A stretch of 64,000 nucleotides of DNA from Lutjanus erythropterus. Taxonomy: Eukaryota > Chordata > Actinopteri > Lutjaniformes > Lutjanidae. Location: assembly GCA_020091685.1 (NCBI GenBank), contig CM034603.1, forward strand, positions 10,336,683-10,400,682, in the 5' to 3' direction. Positions 38,447 to 50,180 of this stretch are shown here, one piece after another (within the stretch, counting starts at the first letter, position 1; each line of letters opens with the position of its first letter). Below the pieces are notes generated by a model that saw nothing but the letters and a program-made list of their open reading frames with translations, was not told where the DNA came from and searched no databases. The position numbers and the translations under genes are program-made.

Positions 38447-39444
38447 CCATAGATGTCTAACGCCACATGTTCGACACATACTTCCTGTTTGTAAATAGCA
38501 CTGACGTCAACAGTGCTTCCCACAGCTACTGTACATTTGCAGTACTACAACAATAACACCTGCTTTTCAATAATAGAAATTTGAGGTGCATTTCATTGCG
38601 CTAAATTTGCTCTCCTTCTCTCTCCTCCGTTGAGCCAGAAGTCGTTTCCCATGATGAAGGATCTTTCAATTGCTTAAATGCACCTGGAAGAGACAAGGAG
38701 GCCTCTGGAGGAGTTCAGAGTGAGGATACACCGGTGTATCCTATGCATTAAAAGGAGAAATGTTGATTGGACAGTTTTGCGACTATCATTCTGGTCATCA
38801 GGACACAAGCAGGAAATCAAATGTGACTGACAGAAGTTTCTGCAGCACTTTAAGGATTATAATAGAATATTTATGTCCTTTGGTGTTACAAAGAGCTCAT
38901 GAAGAAATAACTGATTATGAGCGTTATTAGACTGCAAATCACCACATGTTCTGAAAAATGACAAAAACAGGTAGAAATAAGATTAAAAGGTGTCTGGTAC
39001 AATAATGATTCAGAGATTATAACTGTGGAATCACTGTCACACACATTTTAATGGACTAATCAGGAAAATACCTGTGGCAGTGTGCTTACTTTGTACTGTC
39101 ATGTACAGGATCTACAGATGATAAAACAGAACAGTTACATGATAAGATGTGCTATAATGTCATCATGCGTCAGTATCTAACACTGTATGTTAATTTCACT
39201 GCAAAGAGTCATGGCATCATACAAAGCAGCAGTTTGTCTGTGTTTTTTTGTTTCACAATGAAATCAACACACATTCTTACACAGCTGTGTGTGTATTGTG
39301 TAGATAAATATAATGCAAGTAACTAAATAGCAAATACACTCATCTGTAGCAGATATAAATTAAGAGATTTAAAATGATTATCAAATGATGATTAAAATCA
39401 ACATTAGGAAAATACTCATCTATTTTAAACAGTTTACAGATCTA

Positions 39445-40105
39445 CCGTATTTTCCGCACTATAAGGCGCATCGGATTATAAGGCGCACCTTCAATGAATG
39501 GCCTATTTTAAAACGGTTTTCATATATAGGCGCACCGCATTATAAGGCGCATAGAATAGAAACTACTGTAGTGGCTGGGGTTGCATTATGCATCCACTAG
39601 ATGGAGCTGCGCTAAAGGAATGTCAACAAAACAGTCAGGGTCCCGTTTCCCAGAGCTTCGTAGGCTACGTGCGTCAAGTTGTATTTTAAGGTCTCCTTAA
39701 GGTTACGGGCTGTTTCAGAGTTGGGACAACCCAAGGAGACCTTAAATACAACTTACGACGCATGTACGCTGAAGCTCTGAAAACCCCAGATAAGTCAGTC
39801 AGTTGTTGAATTCTTCCGCGCTGCTCTATTCCCATGTTCTTCTGCATGACTGATAGCCTTGAGTTTGAACTCTGCGTCGTAAGCGTGTCTCTTGAAAGGT
39901 GCCATTCTGGGGTCTTTATATACACACAAGTGGTGTGGGACTGAATTCCTTTACTTTTTACCGCTGTTACTTCAGCGACGCCCTGACTACGGTAGCCATA
40001 ATTAACAATATTGATATATATAAGGCGCATCGGATTATAAGGCGCACTGTCGGTTTTGAGAAAATTAAAGGCTTTTAGGTGCGCCTTATAGTGCGGAAAA
40101 TACGG
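39445..40105. mobile_element. Mariner-like non-autonomous element, 661 bp, copy B only
   Basis: Terminal inverted repeats start CCGTATTTTCCGCACTATA, continue through GGCGCA-type words, and close with the exact complement before position 40105. TA lies on both sides (39443-39444, 40106-40107). Copy A shows the empty site 'cagatctaaagcg' near 27680 with a single TA. Sub-repeats 'ataaggcgca' recur inside. It has no transposase. Confidence 0.85.
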
Positions 40106-40803
40106 TAGTCAAATGCTGTCAGGTGTTGAAATTGTTCTTAACAAGTGTTTCTGTGGAGATTCGTATCAGTCATTTTGACAGCTGATACAGCTGTTATCAG
40201 CTCTCATCAGTAATTGGTGTGGTTTCAGACTGACGATGAATGGAACCAAGATTTTTTCCCATTCATTTCAGTTTCTGTTTCTCCGTCCTCGCGTCTCTAC
40301 CTTTCATCCCTCTTTCACGTGCTCGCAATTTACAGAATGAAAAGCACCCTCACTCTTGATGCAACAGTAACAATATTTAAGGACAACAAGGACAAATAGT
40401 CATGACTTGCCAAACAAACCTAAACAAACTTTTGCCTGTGTTGACAATGTTACATCAGTGGCTTTAAGGCACTTCCGCTTTGGCTTAGCTGAGTTCTTCT
40501 TGTCTATTTCACTGGTTAATCACATGCGTACGACAGTCAAGTTTAAGTTCGTACCTGGTTTGGTTGTGGTTTCAGTTTTGGAAATGGCATTTGACACACT
40601 GATGCGGACCGCATTTGCTGCGCAATTCATGGTGGAAAATGTCAATCTGCTCATCGAGGAAAGGCTCGATTTTCTTAGTGCACCAAACTTACAGTGGCTT
40701 TAAACCAGTTGTTTCGTTCTTCTCCTTCGGCAAATTCCTGACGATGTCCATATCCTCCTCACAGACTAACAAAGTAGACTTTAAGGAGAAGACGCGCTGT
40801 GAT

Positions 40804-42985
40804 AAACGGTGACGTGCTTTCTAGTCAGGCGGATTCAATGTTTCAGGAGTCAGTGGGAGCGTTTAAACTAGGCGCGGCTGCAATTCGCGGCCATTCTAGT
40901 CCTGCGCAGAATCGATCACAATGCATGCCGGTTAGATTTGTAACTTCATCCCGACTCGCTCTGACGCCATGCACATGTGAGCAACGATAACCTCAGAGAA
41001 CTGGGCGGCCGAAGTGCGCTGCACTTGCTCTCCGCCAACTGCAAATGTTGGCTGTCAACTGATCACTGAGCCAACAGGCTCTGATTGGCTCTTAATTTTG
41101 CCAACAACATTATGTGTTATGTAAAATACAAATTTTCTGTGTGATTGGAATATTTGGATATATTAGTCTTCTGTTGTGCAATTAAGTTGACATAATTTGT
41201 GTACGATAATAATAAAGGTTACATTACCTATCAAACGTATAGCAAAGTGCTTTACAAGGCAAATAAAACAGATGTCACATGCAACAGAGGCAATCTTTTC
41301 TATTTCAACTTCAATCAGCGACCAAGCACACATTTCATCTCTTAAGTTATTAACGTGGTCTGCAAACTACAGGTAACCTACAGATGATCTAACAGGATGT
41401 TAGTGTCTCTTCCTCTACACTCTTTTAAGTCTGTTGGAAACTGTTGGACTTGACTGCAGCGTTTTGTCTCCACCTCATCCTGTGGCCGCCTGATGGCGTC
41501 TACTCTTCGTAGTTCTTCTGGAACTAGCCTAGTTTTATTATGCAAATCCATCTGCTACAGAGGAAATAGCGTACTTTATCACAAATAGTTCATTATTACT
41601 GCAGTGTGTAGCTTAATATTTTATCCACAAAACATGTGATCAGCTTATAAAATGTGGTGTATTTTAATAAATGAAGTTACACAGGATACAAAACAGGTAA
41701 AATTAACTCCACTTGGCTCAGCTACAACTTTCAATTCCTGCTTTCCACACGGAAGTACCCCATGTCCAGTATAGCCTGACACTTTGAAAGGCAGTGCTTA
41801 GAAATCATAACCCTCATCTAACACGATAAGAAATTACAGTATTTAAGATTAGATTTAATTTCGAACATGTTAAAAATGAAAATAAAATATGCAAGTCAGA
41901 AAAAGAAGCAGAACAAATAACAAATGAACGTTGCAACATACAATCAGTTTAAATAAATAATTCATGTCCAAAAAAGGAGCAGGATGAAGTCATTACTTAT
42001 CAAGTTTTATCCCTTTTCAAATTTCATCAATACACTTTTGTTAAATGCTTCAATAATCCTGCTTTCTGGCCCAATTCCACCACACACAACTAAATCAAAT
42101 CAAGAAACGTAAATATTCATAACACAACAACAGCTAATGAGCAGGAGAAAGCAAACAAAGCAGCACAAATCAAAATCAAGCTACACATCCTGTCTTTAAT
42201 GCTAGTTCCTCCTCCGATCATCCATTTCATATGCATTCAGCATATCATTTTGAAACATTCATTTAAAGTTATTTATGTTGAGCACATTTTAATTTTGTAA
42301 TTAGTTATTTCAGAGTAACTCTCTGAATGAAATGCTATGACTTTTATCATCAGTCCTCACTGATCTTCTTGCACATTCAATTCCTCTCAAATTGTGATGA
42401 ATTCTCTCATTTAAAACAGCTTCAGGATGCTGCTGGGTGATAACTGATTTTCTGCTTTATACATTGTTTGACCCATTCTGAAGTCTTTTAAGTTTTAGTG
42501 CTTTTGTTTTCATAAAGATTGGGCTGGTTGGTTCTCTGTAGGTGGTTTTGTTTACAATTTATAGCATCATTGGGAACACCGTCTTATTCAGACAGTAAAG
42601 CACTATTCATTACTGGAAAGATTTTGGGCTAATTTACATAATTTCATGAAAGTATCATAGGTTTCAACTGAGTCATTACTGTGTACACACATAATTAACA
42701 CTTACTTACTGTGTAGATCCTAGCTTTATCATAAAGTTTGTCATTTTTGTATTATGAGTTTTTAACATTGATTCATTATTTTATGGATGTAACAGCAACT
42801 ACATTTTGACTTTCTGTCAGTATTATTTTAACTCAACAATCAAATTAAATGTCTTCAAATCAGACAGTCAGAAACAAGACAGTGGATTTTGTCAGTTTTT
42901 AATTGACATTTTCCATGAAATACTGTGTACCTGACACCTGTTACAAACCCCTTGACATGCTTAAATCCTGACCTTCTCACATTTT
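40804..42985. other. Intergenic, no gene seen
   Basis: The first 250 bases (40830-41080) are comparatively GC/CpG-rich ('aggcgcggctgcaattcgcgg') and lie directly upstream of copy B exon 1 on the minus strand, so they may contain its former promoter. The rest, 41090-42985, is AT-rich without recognised exons or repeats. Confidence 0.4.
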
Positions 42986-43735
42986 GAATACTATAAACCC
43001 CATTTCCAAAAACGTTGGGACACTATAAAATGAGTAGAATGCAGGACTTGCTAATCCTCGGCTCGTAAGATATTTAATATTGAAACTGATAACCTTAATT
43101 TGTTTTTTTCTAAATATAAACTCACTCTGAATTTGATGCCTGCAACACATCATGTTCTCCAGGCTAAAGAGGAGAAGGACCATCCAGCTTGTTACCAGCT
43201 CAAAGTTCAAAAGTCATCATCTGTGATGGTATGGGGTTGTGTTAGTGTCCATGGCATCATGGGTAACTGTCACATCATCCCAATGTGAAGGCCATCCAGA
43301 CAATGTCTTTTCAGAGACCCTTTTCAGTGAGACAATGCCGAGACACATTCTGCTGGCCTTACAACAGCATGGCCTCGTAGTAAAATAGTTCAGGTTCTAG
43401 ACTGACCCGCCTCAGTCCAGACCCATCTGTGACTGTAAATATGTGATGCATTGGAAGTGCAAAATATGAGATCCTGGACTTTTCAGCACCTTCAGTTGTA
43501 TATCAAGCAAGAATGAGAAAGAAGTTAACTTTTAAAAGCCTCAACAATTAGTGTCTTCAGTTCCCAAACACTCACTGTTGTTAAAAGGACAGCTGATATA
43601 ACATGAGTGTATATTTACAAAAAAATGATTAAATTTATCAGTTTCAACATTAAATGTTGTCTTTGAGATTTAATTCCAAATTGTAGTCTATTTTTATTTA
43701 TGTTTTACACAGGGTTCAAACTTTTTTGAGATTTA
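42986..43735 (+). mobile_element. Degraded DNA transposon with Tc1-like transposase fragment
   Basis: The left end reads 'accccatttccaaaaacgttgggacac', a terminus I associate with an abundant fish DNA transposon. The frame at 43100-43288 includes HHVLQAKEEKDHPACYQ and then SVMVWGCVSVHGIMG, close to the VMVWGCIS block of Tc1-like transposases. Stops follow, and the right end near 43720 is eroded. It lies just downstream of the CXorf38 homologue. Confidence 0.55.
43693..43698 (-). promoter_or_regulatory. Poly(A) signal of the CXorf38 homologue
   Basis: AATAAA on the minus strand (TTTATT on plus), about 90 nt after the stop codon at 43787-43789. It falls within transposon-derived sequence, so the 3' end of this transcript may be transposon-supplied. 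Confidence 0.5.
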
Positions 43736-43786
43736 AATGTGTAACTGTAAATGTGTAATGTTCTTTGTTTTCTGTGTTGCTTCTTC

Positions 43787-44298
43787 TTATTCTTTGGCCT
43801 CCAGTGAGTTGATGGCTTGGAGCTCTGAGGAAAACCTCTCGGCCAGATCTCTGTTGGCCTGCAGGAAACCACTCAGCCTCTTCAACTGCTCAGTGTCCTA
43901 AGGAGGAGGCAGAGGGTCAGCTGAAATCATGTGGCATCTTTATTTCTATGTACTGTGTCTAAACATGTATCATGTAACATCTGTATTTGTTCATCGCACC
44001 TGTGTCTTTGCATCATCATCATCATCAGCAGCAGTAGCATCATGCAGTAGCTCCTGCAGCCTCTCCTGTAGCAACTCAGCCTCCCATTGGCTGATTAAGT
44101 CAGCGCTGATCTCCCACTGACTTATAGAATCATGCTCTAATCTACCCGGGTCAGCAGAATCCATTCGGTCCAAACCAGAGACACATATTGACAAATCAAC
44201 AGTCAGCATCTGGACAAACAAAACACAGACTGTGACACAAAACAACATTAATGCAACTGAGAGCTTCCAAACACAGGACACATTTCAGCAGCGGTGGT

Positions 44299-44371
<73 letters not shown>

Positions 44372-47300
44372 CACGCTCACCTCCTCTATCTGTCGGCCAA
44401 CTGCTGCCATCTGTGGCACGTGCCTAAACTGCTGCACAACGTTCTTCAGAGCGATCTGGTAGTGCCTCATCCATTCATCCTTCACACGGAACTCACAAGA
44501 ATGCATCAACTCATTCCTGAAATGGATCACCTGGAACCACACAAACACACACACACGTTACAAAACATCATCATCAAATTCCAGCATCCTTCTCTGGACC
44601 ACCCTTACAAACACAAAGCACTTCAGAAATCACTCCAGTGTTTGGCTGAATGGAAATGAAATCAATTTTATTGACTGAATTTTATCTGTGAGAAATAATA
44701 ATAGACCAATCAGTTTTCTAATCACTGTTGTATTTGCGGTACCTTCATTATTCTTGAAGTGTGTAACATTTAGTGTGTCAATATTACCTGAAGCAAACAT
44801 GAAAAATAGATTTTCTGTGTCACCAGCTGAATGCATGTACAAAAAAACCTACAACACGATGCATACAGTTTCAAAATTAATACAGAATCCATAAGGACCG
44901 AAGTGTCTTCCCAAACTTTCAACAGCTGTCTCAACTACGGTAACTACTGACGCATTTAGCTGATGGTCGCAGTTCAACAGGGTCACTCGATAATCTGAAA
45001 CACCGGGTTTTAAAGGTAGCATAGCATGTCCATTTGAAATGTGGCTGTTTACCTCTCTCACACTTTTTAGATCCACAGACTGGAAATAATCACAGTAGTT
45101 GATTAGGTTGAGCAGAGCAGAGGCATCACACTGATCTGCCCCCGTCTTTTTCCCCTGACCCCGTGGCATGTAGGCCTACAGAAAGACAGACACAGAGAAG
45201 AGAACTTCATTAGGCTCACACATTCGGGTGAAATCAGATTCTTCAGAGGACTTTTCAGTAGGGGTGCAACTAACGATTATTTTCATTGTTGATCAATCCG
45301 TTGATTATTTTCTCAATTAGCTGATTAGCTGTTTGATCTATATTTGTGAAAAATGTTGATCAGTGTTTCCAAAAGCCTGAGAAGACGTCCTCAAATGTCA
45401 TGTTTTTCTCATAGCCCAAATCGTCATGAGTTAACAGACAGATCTCAACATTTGAACAGCTGAAATCAGAGATTACTGACAGTTTTTCACCATCCAGCGG
45501 CGTTGAGCTAGCTGCTACATAACTCACAGCCACATTTCCCACAAACCTCATGGCTTTTGATTTACTGTTTTGTGGCATAACACATTTAAGCATATTTGCT
45601 GTGAAATAAAAAATGAAAAGTAACTGTCAGTGGTTGAGTGTGTTCATGGCAACCATCCTACTGTAACATGTAGAGTTGTCACAATACCAGAAGTTTAAAC
45701 TTTGATACAATATGATTATAAAAAACTATACCTGATACCTCCTCTGACGCCACAGCAAAAAGAAAAAAAAAGCTCCTCAGCACAAACGAAAAAGGAAACA
45801 CCGAAAGAACACTTGCATCTTTTATATTAACTTTAGTACTTTCCACACTATAATTAACAGATATTGTATCGTATTAGACTCAAAGTATCAAAAAAGTATC
45901 TAAGTATCAATATTTCTGATTACCTTAATGTCATACGTGATGTCATAATGACCTGATGATATTAATACTTGTCATAGTTAGTAAAAGTTCAGAGAGTGTG
46001 TGTGGAGTGGTGTGTGAACTACCTTGGCCAGTTCCCAGTGGTCTGTTCTCCAGTGGGGAGGAAAACAGTTGTCCCAGTTCACCGTGGCGTCTGGCTGTCT
46101 GTGGTGTCTCAGGATCACTGTCTGCCACTCTGAACACGCCCTGCATGGTGAGGAAAGCTACACACACAAACACACACTTTTGGTTGGTTGGTTAAAAAAA
46201 CACAATATGAACAAACTATGAACTGAACTATATCGGTGTTGTAGGCATCCAAAATTGATTCATGGCTGTAAGATCAACTGCCCCTGAGTCACACTGCCCA
46301 ATGCAAACACCTTGTTTGTCTGTGTTGATCAACTTTTCTGTTGAACATAAACATATTTAACTAAATTTACATGTGAAATTACTTTAAACTTATTTCAAAT
46401 AATTAAAATCTAGATACCACTTGAGTACTTTCCTAGTCTTATACAAAACAGAACTAGATCAGCTGCTCCTCAGTGTACCAAAAACTAAGCTCAGAGGTGA
46501 CGATCTGGAACGATCTGCCTCTCCACATCTCTGTCTGTTTTTAAATCCCATCTTAAAACCCATGTATTCTCCTTGGCTTTTAACACCATGTGAGATGTTG
46601 AATGTATTGTTATTTTTATTTTATTGTTTATTTTATTCATATATATTTATTTTTATTTGGTTATTGTTCTACTTTTATTGTTTCAAATTGTATAGCTGTT
46701 TTATGTCTTTTAATCTATTCTTGTATTTTATTTCTGTACAGCACTTTGGCCCACTGTGGTTGTTTTAAAGTGCTTTACAAATAAAGTTGGATTTGATTGG
46801 AATATAAATATAAATTACAAATTGAACATGGATGAAAAAGGGATGTAATAAATAAAATACTGCATGTAAAAATCAATCAATCAATAAAAAATTCAAACAA
46901 TCTGCATTATATTCTATAAACAGCATAAATGGCAATACTGATGTAGACCTCAATATAGGTGTGCAGGCCAATATCAGACCCATAATAATGACTTGCTCAA
47001 ATATTGGTTGGGCTCTAATAGTACAGCAGTAATGTGATTTCTTCCAGGTGTCTTTTATAGATTCCTTGGGTTGATATGTGTTCTTTTCAGTGTTACAACT
47101 GCCCCTAATTACTCCAAATTCCCCCATCAATGGGGTGTGACTTATTGTATTACAATTAATATGACAGTCTTGTCCTTAGTGAAATATATCAATTATCTTA
47201 TTAACTAGTGCACATACACGTTATTTGTATCAAAAGAGGAGTTGTGTTTAAGTACTCAGTGAGTTATGAGGGGAAACACAAACAATGTTACAAATGCTCC

Positions 47301-47605
47301 TGGTCTCCCCTATCTCAGTCGCTCTGTAGGAGCTTCACGGCCACATTAAGTGCCATAAAGAAAAAACTTAAATAAAGACTAAACTGAATTTACAGACTAA
47401 CCTTAGTCCCTCTCGGTCTGCATGAAGCCTGACACGGTTTCCTGAGCAGAGTGTTTCTGTTGAGCAGGTCTCCGTGGAAAGCTCTCATGTGGTGGTTGAT
47501 GAAGGGATGCAGACCCTCCCTCAGTATCTGCAGACACCGAGCCGCTTTCAGCCAGTTCTTGTACTCTCTGTCGTTCAGACGGACCGCCAGCTCCTCCAGA
47601 ACCAT
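43787..47605 (-). CDS. cxorf38: CXorf38 homologue (DUF4559) with HEPN-type RNxxxH motif, complete
   Basis: Exons on the minus strand are 47605-47402, 46157-46023, 45175-45053, 44530-44381, 44209-44000 and 43897-43787. All are phase 0, totalling 933 nt (310 aa plus stop; human CXorf38 is about 319 aa). The protein starts [20 protein letters not shown], closely matching the human start. Exon 2 has a CxxC-plus-HH set (CRACSEW...LRHH) and HWELAK. Exon 3 has YMPRG and [16 protein letters not shown]. Exon 4 has FRNELMH, the R-N-x-x-x-H signature of HEPN domains. Exon 5 is acidic with a predicted coiled-coil ([15 protein letters not shown]) and an Asp run, and exon 6 ends [11 protein letters not shown]. 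The cellular role is not known to me; a HEPN RNase or RNA-binding function is inferred from the motif only. The start has G at -3 and +4. There is no membrane segment. Confidence 0.93.
44300..44368. repeat. (CA)n microsatellite in CXorf38 intron 4
   Basis: A pure run beginning 12 bases past the exon 4 boundary. In transcript sense it is (TG)n close to the donor site. Confidence 0.95.
45260..45450 (+). repeat. Interspersed repeat in CXorf38 intron 2
   Basis: It starts 'ggggtgcaactaacgatt' and includes 'gacgtcctcaaatgtc', wording of a dispersed fish family that I recognise. The right boundary is uncertain. It is not coding. Confidence 0.5.
46430..46805 (+). mobile_element. L2-type LINE 3' end in CXorf38 intron 1
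   Basis: A frame here holds a worn RxWNDLPLxxRSxxSLxxFKxxLKTHLF-like end. It is followed by an AT-rich tail with 'aaagtgctttacaaataaag', the usual L2-type 3' terminus in fish. The 115-codon open frame at 46421-46768 is part of this remnant. Confidence 0.7.
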
Positions 47606-47725
47606 GTCGACTCGTTTCCTGCTGGAAAACAAAACAAAGAAGCTCAACTTCAGACAGAGTCCCTCTGTTTAGCCCCGCCCTGTCTGTGCTGTTCGATAAA
47701 GAGACCACAAGATGGCGCTGTCTGC
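47606..47725 (-). promoter_or_regulatory. Probable CXorf38 promoter with GC box and YY1-like site
   Basis: Within 120 bases upstream of the start codon lie a CCCCGCCC box (about 47673-47680) and, on the plus strand, CAAGATGGCGCTG (47708-47720), which fits the AAGATGGCG core bound by YY1 near many vertebrate start sites. The transcription start is not defined by sequence alone. Confidence 0.4.
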
Positions 47726-50180
47726 TTTAGAAACGCTCGGCTGTTTTTCTTGCTGTTGGTTTGAGGACGAAGGAAGTGTGCTGATGGTGGCAGAAAGCTT
47801 TAAATAAACTAATTCATCTCACACAGCCTGCAGAGCCATGAGACATGAGTGTAAATTGCTCTGCTTACACCTGGCTCCAGAGGGATGTTTCCACATTTTC
47901 AGGCTAGTCTCTCTGTACTGAGGTGGCTGCTTTCAGCTGTCCACAAGAAGCCTGTGGGCTTCAGCACGTATTTGGATGAAGCCTGCTGTCCTACACCTGC
48001 TTGTCCACAAGGCATGTGGTTGCAGCTCAAAGCAGCAAAGCAACTGCTGCATGGTACCAGCTCTTCAGGATGACCTACCACCTTTTTTTCTTGGGAAACT
48101 GTAGGAACAGATTAATGCATTCTCTATGGAATCTGTAGAGCTGAGGATGTGGGTGTGTTGGAGGGAACCTCTCAGTGGCATACAGGGGCAGAGGTAATGA
48201 TTTTGAGGGCAAATGAAAAGGCAGTTGTTGGCCCCCAGAACTCTGCTGATATAGCTGCAAACATTTAATGCTGACAGAGAAACGCTGCAGCTGATGCCTC
48301 ATGACTAAAAAAGGAAGTCTGTGACTTGATTAAAAAATGGAGGGGTGGAAGATGGGAGACGTTAGGGTTACAGTTGTGACACTATTGCGCTGACAAAATC
48401 TCACACAGACACACACACGCACTCACAAGATAAAACAATACCAGCCATGCTGCACACTCAATTAAAACAGCCCCGTTTCATAGCAAATAACGCGTCATCA
48501 TGGCAATGACATTACATGAAAACACATAAGCTTCACTACTTAACATTAGTAAGGTCTTAAGTTTTTGTCGACTACATATGAGGTGGATCTGGTCAACCTC
48601 CCTGGAGCAATTTGTAAAAGTATGGAGCCTGTAATTTCCTGGGTTAGGATTTGTCACTTTGACTGGTCGCCTTTACATTACACACTGTCCTTTGTTGCTA
48701 ATATAAAAATATTGATTATTGCTACTTTGTTATTGTTTTTTAATAATGAAACGTTTATAATTATTGATATGTTATTGTTAAGAGGTGCCTAGCTGCTGGG
48801 GTCTAAGCAGGTGAGATTGTCTACATCCCCGTTCACCATATCTGATTTCACTGGAGTCGGTGCATTGTGCCACCCTGAGGCAGCCCCTTATGAGAGGTGG
48901 CATCACCAAGCTGCTACATCAGCTGTCTGCTGTGAAGACGAGGGTAGGAAAACCCAGAAGAGCCGGGCCAGCAGCTGCATGCGCTGACGTCCCCGAGGCT
49001 GCTGCTGGAGGTGTTCATCAGGGAGGAGCTGGAGTTTCTGACATATTCCATGTATCATCTGAGACTAGGTGCTTGCAGGGGAAGGGAGGCTAGACTAACC
49101 TCCACCTATTTCTAGCCTGAGCAGTATATGAACACACTTGCAGAAACTGCAGAAAGAAAATACACCCTAAAACACTTCAACTTAAAAAAAAAACTATCAA
49201 CATTGCACCATCCATTTCTGGGTCTGATGTAGCTGGTGGAGTATTTTCTCATTGCTGCAGATAACTGTCCAAACATCAAGTTATTTCCAACCCAGCTACA
49301 GTTTCACAGCACAGTAACTCCAGAGCTATTTACAACTTCTACAATATCAACAGTAAATGTCAGGTGATGGTATCAGATGTAATGCCCTTCAAGAATAGTG
49401 CTATTTTTCCCTTGGTGGAGCACATCAGTGTGAGAGGACAGACTGCACACCAGGGGAAGTAAACATGTTTATTGTGCAAGCCTTTATTTAAACAAGGAAT
49501 TACAAAAAAAGGATTAAAAAGCAATTTGCACAGTTTCACAAGTAAAACAAACCTAGTATGTCATGATCCAATATATTCTTTTGCCCAGGACTACAAAACC
49601 ACACAAAAAAATGTGCAGCCTTGCTGTGGTGTTCAACACTGGAAGCACCGACAGACTTTTGTCTGAGACGCTGTCTTGTCCTCTGATCTTCTGATTAGTC
49701 CAGTCCATCACAGCTGTGGAGTTCGCTTCAAGCGGCTGGCCAGCAGACCCAGGAGGAAGCAGGGAGACAGAGAGCAGGTGATCAGTGGAAGCACAGGAGG
49801 AGCTCACAAAAAAAATAAAACCTTATCCAGCTGTGCCCCTTACACAGAATCAAGAGAGAAAACAGACGCTTTCCAGGGCTGCCAATTTATAATAAATTGT
49901 AATTATACAAGAATGAAACGTAGAAGAGTCTGAGATACCAGTTTATCAAACAAGGAATTATACATATACTGTATATAATTGGCAGTTAACAGCTGGATTT
50001 TATCCAAGTTCACAATGAACGTGTAAGAGATTAATAACTGAAAAATAGAAGTGGACAACCAAAATAGGACTACCATAAACTACTGTCATTTTCAAGATGT
50101 TCAAAATATCATAAACTGAAGATATGAAACAGTAGACATACTGGGTGAGTAGAGCTGTGTCTTAAAATCTAATTCTTTTA
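47726..50180. other. Intergenic, no gene seen
   Basis: Several open frames on both strands (for example 47885-48073, 48075-48302, 48860-49093) lack splice context and family resemblance. No clear repeat termini were found. Confidence 0.35.

Larger units (their letters stand above)
34021..40751 (-). pseudogene. CXorf38-like (DUF4559, HEPN-motif) gene copy B, damaged 5' half
   Basis: Exons are: 1, 40751-40555; 2, 38082-37946; 3, 37837-37712; 4, 35728-35576; 5, 34967-34908; 6, 34783-34721; 7, 34564-34496; 8, 34068-34021. Exon 1 starts MDIV and keeps EPFLDEQIDIFHHEL in another frame, then has TGA (40574-40572) where copy A has Trp. Exon 2 (CAVCPRW...KWEVA) has lost the last G before its donor, shifting frame. 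Exons 3-8 are open and in phase: FMADGHKNHKSLDDFD, the HEPN-type RNNIMH in exon 4 (residues 5-10 of the exon), IPNLDVRLIV, KEDIGHNHTSMELDEHHR, LQLSKLLAAEGEKLDEEYQL and ALQNQRNSDQTSINL-stop. From the Met in exon 3 these give 170 aa. Past the final TGA the same frame stays hydrophobic, so a membrane tail was probably lost. I call it a pseudogene, with a shortened product possible. Confidence 0.75.
31961..40803. repeat. Segmental duplication, copy B
   Basis: This is the partner of 17165-29725. It lacks SAP-like exon 1 (junction near 33567), the 2.7-kb segment with the CA tract (junction near 33775), two of three terminal-exon units and the L1 tail. It has gained a 206-bp hAT MITE, a 661-bp mariner-like element and about 550 bp at 38548-39090 of unknown origin. 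Confidence 0.85.

Noticed and set aside
40407-40703. 98-codon plus-strand open frame
   Set aside because: It is antisense to exon 1 of the CXorf38-like copy B. The minus strand carries the family peptide EPFLDEQIDIFHHEL and a GTACG donor.
46421-46768. 115-codon plus-strand open frame with hydrophobic C-terminus
   Set aside because: It runs through an L2-type LINE tail and its AT-rich 3' end; the hydrophobic residues come from T-rich sequence.
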